Part shown: positions 1 through 5,098 of the stretch, in pieces
How positions within the stretch are numbered: position 1 is the first letter of the stretch
Layout: every line of letters begins with the position of its first letter
Assembly: GCA_905235355.1 (NCBI GenBank)
Contig: CAJOLM010000084.1
Location: 1 to 5,175 of the forward strand
Direction of reading: 5' to 3'
DNA length: 5,175 nt
Source of the DNA: an uncultured Elusimicrobiales bacterium
Lineage (GTDB): Bacteria > Elusimicrobiota > Elusimicrobia > Elusimicrobiales > Elusimicrobiaceae
The notes under the pieces: model-generated
Seen by the model: only the letters and a program-made list of their open reading frames with translations
Told to the model about the DNA's origin: nothing
The model's database searches: none
Translations under genes and position numbers: made by a program

Positions 1-180
1 TGGGTACAAGGATATTTAAGGTCTAGTGGCCTTAGTTATGTGAATTATTGCAATGGTGCGCGGCGGGAATGTCGCTCATACAATCAAACAACGTCAGAAC
101 AGGCGGTATGTTTGTCTATGGGGGGAGTAAAGCAGAATTGTACCAGTTGCCAGTGGGATGAATATATCTTAAACAATTAA
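1..180 (+). CDS. C-terminal end of a cysteine-rich, probably pilin-like protein (5' end outside window)
   Basis: An open frame runs from base 1 to a TAA at 178-180, giving 59 residues with no start in the window. The fragment contains five cysteines (fragment residues 17, 24, 37, 47, 50), a central stretch AVCLSMGG and the ending EYILNN. Spaced cysteines, an A-VC-SxGG block and an aromatic/Ile-Leu tail match my memory of the C-termini of type IV pilin or pseudopilin-like proteins in Elusimicrobiota. The diagnostic N-terminal prepilin helix lies outside the window, so this is an inference. If correct, the protein would be an envelope or pilus component with disulfides in its globular head. It converges on ribF, and the two stop codons overlap. 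No hairpin with a T-run follows it. It could instead be another secreted disulfide-rich protein. Confidence 0.55.
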   Translation, partial: WVQGYLRSSGLSYVNYCNGARRECRSYNQTTSEQAVCLSMGGVKQNCTSCQWDEYILNN

Positions 181-1064
181 TCCCGCCGGGCTTGCTCTTT
201 GTCGGCGGCGAGCTGGGCTTTAAGCGCATCTAAACTGTCAAACTTTTCTTCGCCGCGCAGCCGGCGTAAAAAAGATACTTGTATGCGCCGCCCATAAATG
301 GATTTATTGAAATCCAAAATATGCACTTCGGTCAGCGGAATAATGGAATCAATGGGATTGACCGTCGGGCGGAAGCCGATATTGCACACCCCGCGATACA
401 TGCTGCGTCCCACGCGCACTTGCACCGCATAGACGCCCAGCGGCAACAGTTTATAAAAATTCACGTCTAAATTGGCGGTAGGAAAGCCTAATTTGCGCCC
501 GAGCTTTTTGCCGGGTACTACGCGCCCTTCTATACTGTATGGACGGCCAAGCATGGCATTAGCCAACGGGATATTTCCGGCGGCCAGGGTCTTGCGGATA
601 AGCGAAGAAGAAATTTTTTCGCCTTTCGATCCGTCGTAAAACGGAATCATTTCAAACGGGATACCCAGCTGGCTGCACTTTTGTTTAAGCCAGGTGTCAT
701 TGCCCGCCTGGTTTTTGCCAAACATAAAATCTGGCCCGGCTAAAATGCCGCCGCAACGGTATTTATCCAGCAACACTTTTTTCAAAAATTGTTCGGGCGT
801 ATATTCGCGGTACATGTAAAAATTCAGCTCCTCGCGCGGAGCGGTCAAGCAGGATTTCAGCAAGGCTTTTTTCTCTGGCGGAGTGGACAGCACTGTCATA
901 GCGGGTGCGGGGGAAAGCAGCGTTTTGGGCGGATAGGGGAAATATAATACCAGCGGTTTTAACTGATGCTGCACGGCGGCTTGCTCCAGGCGCGCAAACA
1001 AGGCCTGGTGCCCCAAGTGCACTCCGTCAAATGTTCCTATCGTGATAAAATATTTCGGTTTCAT
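177..1064 (-). CDS. ribF: Bifunctional riboflavin kinase / FMN adenylyltransferase (RibF)
   Basis: This cytoplasmic enzyme phosphorylates riboflavin to FMN and adenylates FMN to FAD. The 295-aa protein has both expected domains. The N-terminal nucleotidyltransferase domain (about 1-165) carries GTFDGVHLGH at 10-19, GPDFMFGKNQAGN at 110-122 and the ISSSLIR motif at 151-157. The C-terminal riboflavin kinase domain carries GRKLGFPTANLD at 189-200 (PTAN signature 195-198), PLGVYAV at 208-214, RGVCNIGFRPTV at 224-235 and TEVHILDF at 245-252, with E246 as the likely catalytic base. Length is normal for the family, although the segment before the first motif is short (9 residues). The ATG overlaps the truB stop as ATGA (1061-1064), which suggests translational coupling; no good Shine-Dalgarno is visible. 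It is the last gene of the rbfA operon. No rpsO or clear intrinsic terminator follows; the stop overlaps that of the convergent gene. Confidence 0.97.
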   Translation of the reverse strand: MKPKYFITIGTFDGVHLGHQALFARLEQAAVQHQLKPLVLYFPYPPKTLLSPAPAMTVLSTPPEKKALLKSCLTAPREELNFYMYREYTPEQFLKKVLLDKYRCGGILAGPDFMFGKNQAGNDTWLKQKCSQLGIPFEMIPFYDGSKGEKISSSLIRKTLAAGNIPLANAMLGRPYSIEGRVVPGKKLGRKLGFPTANLDVNFYKLLPLGVYAVQVRVGRSMYRGVCNIGFRPTVNPIDSIIPLTEVHILDFNKSIYGRRIQVSFLRRLRGEEKFDSLDALKAQLAADKEQARRD

Positions 1065-1792
1065 AAAATAGGCGCCTGTAATAATTTTACTATTTCTGCA
1101 CGCGGTGCCGTTTTTAATTTTGCCCCATCAAACGCATTTTCAACGGAAAACGGCCCGATATTAAGGCGGCGCAGGGCCGTCAAATGCCCGCTTGTGCCCA
1201 GTGCTTGCGCGAGCATAAAGGCAAGCGAACGCACATACGTGCCGCACGCACAATGCAAAGTAAAGGAAATTTCAGCGGGCGCGTTAAATTGCCAATCGGT
1301 CCAGCTGAAAATTTCTACTTCATTAAAACGGTCCGCCACGGGTTGCCCTTCACGCGCGAGGTCATACATTTTGCGCCCGTTGATTTTTTTGGCACTGAAT
1401 GAGGGGATTTGCTGCCGCACGCGCCCGGTTAACTGCTGCGCGGCTTGCTGGATTTGCGCAAGCGTCAGCGGCGGGACAGGTAGCGTTTGCACGACGGAGC
1501 CGTCTGCGTCCCAGGTGTCTGTTGCGCTGCCCAGTTGCAAAGTAGCGCGGTAGGTTTTGGGTAATTTTAAAAATTGATTTTGCAGGCGCGTGGCTTGCCG
1601 TTCAATAAGCAAAATGAGCAGCCCGGTAGCCATAGGGTCTAAGGTGCCGCTGTGCCCGATACATTTGGTATGCAGCGCACGGCGCGCGATAGCTACCACA
1701 TCACTAGACGTAAATCCTTGCGGTTTATCAATAAGCAGCAGCCCGCCGGGGCGGGCCGTATCAGAAATAGGTAAATCAAGATTAGTGGGCAT
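1061..1792 (-). CDS. truB: tRNA pseudouridine(55) synthase TruB (short form)
   Basis: TruB isomerises U55 in the T-loop of tRNAs to pseudouridine. The 243-aa protein shows the family motifs in order: GGLLLIDKPQGFTSSDVV at 16-33, GHSGTLDPMATGLL at 46-59 with catalytic aspartate D52, KTYRATLQLGSATDTWDADG at 79-98, PSFSAKKINGRKMYDLAREG at 129-148, CGTYVRSLA at 182-190 and the C-terminal LRRLNIGPF. It is clearly shorter than the roughly 310-residue E. coli and B. subtilis enzymes and ends just after the catalytic fold, so the C-terminal PUA-like domain is absent or vestigial. The ATG (1790-1792) lies inside the end of the nrnA-like gene, whose TAA is at 1782-1784. This 11-nt overlap and the lack of a strong Shine-Dalgarno suggest coupled translation. 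About 15 residues precede the conserved core, and no better internal start is seen. Confidence 0.97.
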   Translation of the reverse strand: MPTNLDLPISDTARPGGLLLIDKPQGFTSSDVVAIARRALHTKCIGHSGTLDPMATGLLILLIERQATRLQNQFLKLPKTYRATLQLGSATDTWDADGSVVQTLPVPPLTLAQIQQAAQQLTGRVRQQIPSFSAKKINGRKMYDLAREGQPVADRFNEVEIFSWTDWQFNAPAEISFTLHCACGTYVRSLAFMLAQALGTSGHLTALRRLNIGPFSVENAFDGAKLKTAPRAEIVKLLQAPIL

Positions 1793-2774
1793 TTTTAGAG
1801 ACAGCTTCTTGCACTGCTTTAGCCAGCATATCGGCCACCGCTTGTACAGATTTTCCGGTTACTTTAAAACCGGCCGCGCGGGCATGACCGCCACCGCCAA
1901 ATTGCTGGGCAATGGCGCTGACATCCACTTTGTTGCGCGAGCGTAAATTGACAGATACTTTATCCGGTTCTTCCTTTATCAGCGCGGATACTTCCACACC
2001 CGGAATCATCGTTGGCTGGCTGACAATGCCTTGCGTTTGAGACGGCACGGCATTAAGTGGTTCAAAATCAGCACGCGTAAGTATAATTTCGCTGTATTTA
2101 TTTTGAAATAATAAGCGCATTTTTTCCAGCGCGCGGCCCAAAAGCTTCAGCTCAGTGTAAGATTTTGTGAAGAAAATTACTTGATTGATTTTGTTGACGT
2201 CTGCCCCCAAAGCAACCAGCGCCGACGCCACGCGCAACGCTTCTGCAGACGTGTTAGTGTGTAAAAAGCGGCCCGTATCGGTTGCTACCCCTGTATATAA
2301 ACAGGTGGCTTCGTCCGGCGTGGGCAGCAGATAATCTTCAGACGATTCAAAAAATTGGAAAATGATTTCTGCCGTAGAGGACGCACCGGAATCTAAATAA
2401 TTAATATCGCCGTACGCTTCGCTGACCAAGTGGTGGTCAATGCTAATAAGCGTCTTGGCATTACTGAGGACGCTTTCTAAGTCACCGCCACGTTTGCGGT
2501 CCGAACACTCTAGCAAAATGACTGTGTCAAATTGCGGTTTGGGCGGCAGTTCGTTTAAATGGATTTTTTCAAGGCCGGGCAGGAAAAGCAAATCCGTTCC
2601 AACGGCGGGGGAAGCATACGCATAAGCCGTTTTGCCCAGGCGTTCCAAGAGCGAGCAAATGGCTAGCGTGCAGCCTAAAGAATCCCCGTCCGGGTTTAAA
2701 TGTCCGGCGACAAAAAAGCTTTGGCCTTGTTCAATAGCTTTCCAAATTTGCTCAAACGAAGCGTTTTTACTCAT
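1782..2774 (-). CDS. nrnA: DHH/DHHA1 phosphoesterase, NrnA-like oligoribonuclease / pAp phosphatase
   Basis: A cytoplasmic Mn-dependent phosphoesterase of the DHH family. By family it is expected to degrade 2-5 nt nano-RNAs and/or dephosphorylate 3'-phosphoadenosine 5'-phosphate; cyclic-dinucleotide linear products are another possible substrate. With the start at 2774 it has 330 aa. Motif I is GHLNPDGDSLG at 24-34 (H25, D29, D31). Motif II is LLECSD at 87-92, with Glu89 where many members have Asp. The DHH is at 113-115. Motif IV is GVATDTGRF at 162-170 (D166). The DHHA1 glycine-rich substrate loop GGGGHARAAG is at 293-302. The frame stays open 29 codons further upstream, but that part lies inside rbfA and is low-complexity lysine-rich. 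The ATG at 2772-2774 overlaps the rbfA stop (ATGAGTAA) and begins a normal family N-terminus. Placement between rbfA and truB is typical for this family. nrnA is the best name, but exact substrate preference cannot be read from sequence. Confidence 0.93.
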   Translation of the reverse strand: MSKNASFEQIWKAIEQGQSFFVAGHLNPDGDSLGCTLAICSLLERLGKTAYAYASPAVGTDLLFLPGLEKIHLNELPPKPQFDTVILLECSDRKRGGDLESVLSNAKTLISIDHHLVSEAYGDINYLDSGASSTAEIIFQFFESSEDYLLPTPDEATCLYTGVATDTGRFLHTNTSAEALRVASALVALGADVNKINQVIFFTKSYTELKLLGRALEKMRLLFQNKYSEIILTRADFEPLNAVPSQTQGIVSQPTMIPGVEVSALIKEEPDKVSVNLRSRNKVDVSAIAQQFGGGGHARAAGFKVTGKSVQAVADMLAKAVQEAVSKNAH

Positions 2775-3135
2775 GGCTTTTGTCTTGTTCTTTTTCTTTT
2801 TCAATGACGCGGAAAATGCTTTCCACGCGGCTGGCCTGCTCGGGCGTGTCATCATATTCAAAGCTAAAGGACGGGATGCGTTTTAAATGCAGGCGGTGGC
2901 GCAAGAGAGCGCCTAATTCTTTGCGCAGCAGGGAGAGTTGGTCTTGGGTTTTCTTTTTATCTTCCGGGCTGCCAAAGACGGAAAAATACACCTTGGCGGT
3001 GGCTAAATCTTTGGCCACGCGCACGGCGGTAATCGTTACAAAACCGCCAAAGTTGCCGGCGGCCGTCATTTTGGTAATGATGGTATTAATTTCCTGCAAA
3101 AAAAGGGCTTCTAATCGTTTTGTTCTGTCAATCAT
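2767..3135 (-). CDS. rbfA: 30S ribosome-binding factor RbfA
   Basis: RbfA is a small KH-fold factor that binds the immature 30S subunit and assists 16S rRNA 5'-end maturation and cold adaptation. Starting at the ATG at 3133-3135 the protein has 122 aa, normal for the family. Recognisable features are IDRTKRLEALFLQEINTII at 2-20, VTITAVRVAKDLATAKVYFS at 33-52 (the conserved V-V--DL--AKVY strand), LRKELGALLRHRLHLKRIP at 70-88 and the FEYDD strand at 92-96. The last 11 residues are a charged tail. The frame is open 28 codons further upstream, but those codons would cross the promoter and add residues unlike RbfA, so the shorter start is preferred. It is the first gene of the rbfA-nrnA-truB-ribF operon. 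No Shine-Dalgarno precedes it; a TATAAT box ends only 6 nt before the ATG, which points to a leaderless message. Confidence 0.94.
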   Translation of the reverse strand: MIDRTKRLEALFLQEINTIITKMTAAGNFGGFVTITAVRVAKDLATAKVYFSVFGSPEDKKKTQDQLSLLRKELGALLRHRLHLKRIPSFSFEYDDTPEQASRVESIFRVIEKEKEQDKSHE

Positions 3136-3141
3136 AACTTT

Positions 3142-3150
3142 ATTATACCA
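3142..3150 (-). promoter_or_regulatory. Extended -10 promoter of the rbfA operon
   Basis: Read on the minus strand the sequence is TGG TATAAT, an extended -10 (TGn) followed by a perfect -10 hexamer at 3142-3147. The best -35 spacing falls on a poor hexamer (about TCTCAA), consistent with dependence on the extended element. Only AAAGTT separates the hexamer from the rbfA ATG, so the predicted first transcribed base is the A of the ATG or within a base or two of it. The promoter lies just downstream of the terminator of the preceding gene, so the operon should be transcribed independently. Confidence 0.75.
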
Positions 3151-3182
3151 TTTTAGCCGTGTATTTGAGAGTGTGCGTATAG

Positions 3183-3213
3183 AAAAATCCCGCCCATAAA
3201 CAAGGCGGGATTT
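3183..3213 (-). terminator. Intrinsic terminator of the 390-aa exported protein gene
   Basis: A perfect 10-bp stem pairs 3185-3194 (AAATCCCGCC) with 3204-3213 (GGCGGGATTT) around a 9-nt loop. On the minus strand the hairpin ends in five T residues, then CT. It begins 21 nt after the stop at 3235-3237 and lies upstream of the rbfA promoter. On the plus strand only three Ts follow the stem, so minus-strand use is favoured. Confidence 0.88.
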
Positions 3214-3234
3214 ACACATATAAACACGTGCATA

Positions 3235-4407
3235 TTAGTGCGCGGATACTTTTCTCAATTCGTCCTTCAACACGCGCGCGTGGTGCTTGGCCTGTGTTTC
3301 AGGTGCTACCTCGGAGAAAGCAGCCGGATTTTCTTCCATCAGTTGGCGTAATTGACGCAAACCTTCCGCCATTTCTACGACTGTTTGAAGGGTTTGCGGA
3401 TGGGTATTAATTGTTTGCAAGTCGTCGTCATTTGCTTCGGTAAACAGGGTAAACTGTTTTTGCATACGCTGGCTCATGTTTCTGTCTTTGGCACTGGCCT
3501 GCTGCGAAACAGACACCCCGACAATAGCTACTGCTGTTAATATCAAGATATTTTTTTGGCGAAATAGGAAGCTGCTGGTGGTTTTTACGCTGCGCATAAA
3601 GAAGGAAGACGGTTTGACTCCTCTTTTAGTATTTCGCAACAGAACATCTCTGACATCGGTGATATATTTCATGGCATAATTTGTTTCCAAATCCGGGAAG
3701 ATGAAACGGGTCTGGGTGTTTTTCAGTAACGTCACAAATTCTTCAAATTCCTGTTTAGATGCAAATTTGCTTGCCAGGGGGGATTTCTCCAGGCTGGTGC
3801 GCCAGGCTGCATAGTTGTACCCATCGATATTACGCAAATCTTTTAGGTAGGGTTTGAGTAATTTTTCCATTTCCGGGTCCGCTGCTTCAAAGAAAGAACC
3901 CAAGCTTAAATCATGTGAAGCGGCGGGGATTTCTTCACGTAAAAATTTATCAATGTTATTGGACAATTCCAAATCTGTGCCGCGGGTTTTGCGCAGAAAA
4001 TCCCACTCTCTATATCCGATTTCGTCCATCAACCGGGTAGCTTCTGTGTAATTTCCTTCGCGCAATTGTTGGGCAAATTCACGGAATTTTTTCTGTTGGG
4101 CGGTGCTTAAAAATTCTTCATTATTGTATGGAAAGACCGCGCGGGGTTTGGTGATAGCGGCTTCTACCTCTTCGGCGTATTGGACTGCTTGTTTGCGTAG
4201 CAGCGGTGTCACGGCCAGTACAGCCGGTAAAATATCTTTGCCTTCCGGCCAAATGTTTTGACAAGCCTTCATATCATCTTTAGCTTGGGCTTGCAACGCT
4301 TTTAAATCAATTTGTTCGTTCGGTAGGTTTTGCGCACCGACGGATAATTGACTACTTATCATGACTAAGACGGTTAGTACAGAAAATAATTTTTTACAGT
4401 TCGGCAT
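3235..4407 (-). CDS. Exported helical protein of unknown function with internal hydrophobic segment
   Basis: I do not recognise a family for this 390-aa protein. The N-terminus is a good Sec signal peptide: KK at 5-6, hydrophobic core about 7-18, and likely cleavage after VGA (23-25). The mature part (26-256) is charged and looks mostly helical. Residues 257-285 are rich in Lys/Arg without acidic residues, then comes a hydrophobic segment NILILTAVAIVGVSVS at 286-301 followed by QQASA-KD. The last 85 residues are polar, helical and Gln/Glu-rich. The start is well supported: GAGGAG at 4414-4419 lies 6 nt before the ATG. The gene appears monocistronic, with a candidate promoter at 4434-4462 and a terminator at 3183-3213. 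The second hydrophobic segment could be a membrane anchor or an internal signal-peptide-like sequence; the positive residues before it conflict with an exported N-terminal domain. A cell-envelope location is likely, but the function is unknown. Confidence 0.9.
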   Translation of the reverse strand: MPNCKKLFSVLTVLVMISSQLSVGAQNLPNEQIDLKALQAQAKDDMKACQNIWPEGKDILPAVLAVTPLLRKQAVQYAEEVEAAITKPRAVFPYNNEEFLSTAQQKKFREFAQQLREGNYTEATRLMDEIGYREWDFLRKTRGTDLELSNNIDKFLREEIPAASHDLSLGSFFEAADPEMEKLLKPYLKDLRNIDGYNYAAWRTSLEKSPLASKFASKQEFEEFVTLLKNTQTRFIFPDLETNYAMKYITDVRDVLLRNTKRGVKPSSFFMRSVKTTSSFLFRQKNILILTAVAIVGVSVSQQASAKDRNMSQRMQKQFTLFTEANDDDLQTINTHPQTLQTVVEMAEGLRQLRQLMEENPAAFSEVAPETQAKHHARVLKDELRKVSAH

Positions 4408-4433
4408 AGCACGCTCCTCATTAAGTTACCTAT

Positions 4434-4462
4434 ATTCTGATACATTTGTGCAGGTGGCGCAA
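4434..4462 (-). promoter_or_regulatory. Candidate promoter of the 390-aa protein gene
   Basis: On the minus strand TTGCGC (4457-4462) and CAGAAT (4434-4439) are separated by 17 bp. They match the sigma-70 consensus at 3 of 6 and 4 of 6 positions. Initiation near 4427 would leave a leader of about 20 nt containing the GAGGAG at 4414-4419. The -35 overlaps the end of the inverted repeat at 4461-4503, which could therefore act as an operator. The match is moderate. Confidence 0.4.
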
Positions 4463-4503
4463 GGGTCTTTGGACCTATCAGCTAGGTGGGTCTAAAGGCC
4501 CTT
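4461..4503. repeat. 15-bp imperfect inverted repeat between the DUF190 gene and the 390-aa protein gene
   Basis: Arms 4461-4475 (AAGGGTCTTTGGACC) and 4489-4503 (GGTCTAAAGGCCCTT) pair over 15 positions around a 13-nt loop. The two positions that are not Watson-Crick (4466/4498 and 4471/4493) are both G-U in plus-strand RNA, but A-C mismatches in minus-strand RNA. The hairpin would therefore form best in a plus-strand transcript, and TTTT occurs at 4502-4505. No plus-strand gene is seen here. It also overlaps the -35 region of the candidate minus-strand promoter at 4434-4462. Confidence 0.6.
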
Positions 4504-4532
4504 TTAAGCATGGCAAAAAAGGGTCCGCACAC

Positions 4533-4562
4533 AAAAAACCCCACTACAAAGAGTGGGGTTTT
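4533..4562 (-). terminator. Intrinsic terminator of the DUF190 gene
   Basis: A perfect 11-bp stem pairs 4535-4545 (AAAACCCCACT) with 4552-4562 (AGTGGGGTTTT) around a 6-nt loop. On the minus strand it ends in six T residues. It starts 15 nt after the DUF190 stop codon. With four Ts on the plus-strand side it may also work weakly in the other direction. Confidence 0.9.
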
Positions 4563-4577
4563 AGCGTGTATAAATGC

Positions 4578-4931
4578 TTATTTTTTGGTGTCGCCCTTTT
4601 TAGACAAGTACACATCTACATCCTGGGTGCATACTAAACACCCTTTGGGCTGATTTTGCAGCCAAGGCAATTCTTTTTCCAGAAAGCCTTGGATTTTTTC
4701 TTCGCTATCTACAATTTCTACCACGATGGGGAATTTCTCCACCAACTCAAAAAAATGGGAGTTGTGCAGTTCGCTGCTGATGCCATATCCCATGCGGCCT
4801 TTGATAGCGGTTGCGCCGCGCAAACCAAACGCTTTGGCTTTGCGGATAATGCCTTCGTAAAACAGATGATGATCTACCACATCTGTGCTGCTGATAAAAA
4901 TTTTCAGCATTTTTAATTTTTTCGGTTGCAT
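4578..4931 (-). CDS. DUF190 family PII-like protein
   Basis: The 117-aa protein matches the DUF190 family, small ferredoxin-like proteins structurally related to PII signalling proteins. They are thought to bind small ligands and are often encoded near crcB fluoride channels. Visible landmarks are the first strand LKIFIS at 9-14, LFYEGIIRKAKAFGLRGATA at 23-42 (helix and the GLRGAT motif), GRMGYG at 45-50, an internal His-Asn-Ser (H56), and PIVVEIVDSEEKIQGFL at 68-84. C98 and C101 form a CLVC pair near the C-terminus that I do not recall as a family feature. The start at 4929-4931 has GAGGG at 4938-4942 with 6-nt spacing. The alternative Met8 lacks a ribosome binding site. It is monocistronic, with its own promoter and terminator. 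No crcB lies in the window, so its partner and ligand are unknown. Confidence 0.9.
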   Translation of the reverse strand: MQPKKLKMLKIFISSTDVVDHHLFYEGIIRKAKAFGLRGATAIKGRMGYGISSELHNSHFFELVEKFPIVVEIVDSEEKIQGFLEKELPWLQNQPKGCLVCTQDVDVYLSKKGDTKK

Positions 4932-4951
4932 AAATTTCCCTCGCTATTGGA

Positions 4952-4983
4952 CGCCGCCAGGCGGCGAAACGGCCGGAGCCGTT
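4952..4983 (-). promoter_or_regulatory. Two tandem hairpins in the 5' UTR of the DUF190 gene
   Basis: On the minus strand the leader begins with AACGGC-TCCG-GCCGTT (4968-4983), a 6-bp stem closed by a UNCG-type tetraloop. Next comes CGCCGCC-T-GGCGGCG (4952-4966), realistically a 5-bp stem with a 5-nt loop in RNA. The predicted transcription start is at or next to 4983, so the first stem would sit at the very 5' end of the mRNA. Such a stem could protect the mRNA or bind a regulator. I see no match to the fluoride riboswitch consensus. Confidence 0.5.
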
Positions 4984-4989
4984 ACGTTT

Positions 4990-5018
4990 ATTATAATCAC
5001 TTTACGCGCGCGTGGCAA
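4990..5018 (-). promoter_or_regulatory. Strong sigma-70 promoter of the DUF190 gene
   Basis: On the minus strand TTGCCA (5013-5018; 5 of 6 to consensus), a 17-bp spacer and a perfect TATAAT (4990-4995) are present. Initiation would fall near 4983, giving a 5' UTR of about 50 nt. The spacer contains an alternating CG run (CGCGCGCG). Confidence 0.85.
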
Positions 5019-5053
5019 GAGGAGTTTTTGATTGCGGGGGCAAAACGGGTATA

Positions 5054-5062
5054 TGTTATAAC
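5054..5062 (+). promoter_or_regulatory. Possible plus-strand extended -10 element
   Basis: TGT TATAAC on the plus strand has the TGn motif and 5 of 6 matches to TATAAT. No -35 occurs at a standard distance (TTGATT at 5028-5033 is about 23 bp away). It lies within a 10-bp perfect palindrome TGTTATAACA (5054-5063), so it could instead be a protein-binding site. If used, it would start a short RNA near 5069 that ends at the terminator 5099-5136. Confidence 0.3.
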
Positions 5063-5098
5063 AATGATTACAGAAGAAAGCCGTTTTTGCAAATAACT

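Noticed and set aside
966..1553. 195-codon plus-strand open frame opposite truB and the start of ribF
   Set aside because: The opposite strand encodes all TruB and RibF motifs without a break; the plus-strand protein is cysteine/serine-rich nonsense of the kind produced by antisense frames.
2775..2861. 29-codon N-terminal extension of the DHH phosphoesterase (start at 2861)
   Set aside because: It lies fully inside rbfA in another frame, is lysine-rich low-complexity sequence and precedes a normal family N-terminus that starts at 2774 with an 8-nt overlap.
2780..3199. 139-codon plus-strand open frame opposite rbfA
   Set aside because: It is an antisense shadow of a clear rbfA and has no ribosome binding site or recognisable motif.
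3136..3219. 28-codon N-terminal extension of RbfA (start at 3219)
   Set aside because: It would run through the extended -10 and the upstream terminator, and the extra residues do not resemble RbfA.
4446..4637. 63-codon plus-strand open frame across the DUF190 / 390-aa gene intergenic region
   Set aside because: It crosses the DUF190 terminator hairpin and the DUF190 3' end, has no Shine-Dalgarno and no recognisable domain.
4919..5020. Fluoride (crcB) riboswitch upstream of the DUF190 gene
   Set aside because: DUF190 genes often accompany crcB, so I looked for the conserved motif elements. The leader is only about 50 nt and made of two simple hairpins without those elements.
5040..5090. Inverted repeat GCAAAACGG / CCGTTTTTGC
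   Set aside because: About 9 pairs with a one-base bulge over a loop of more than 30 nt; plausible by chance and not clearly linked to either transcript.
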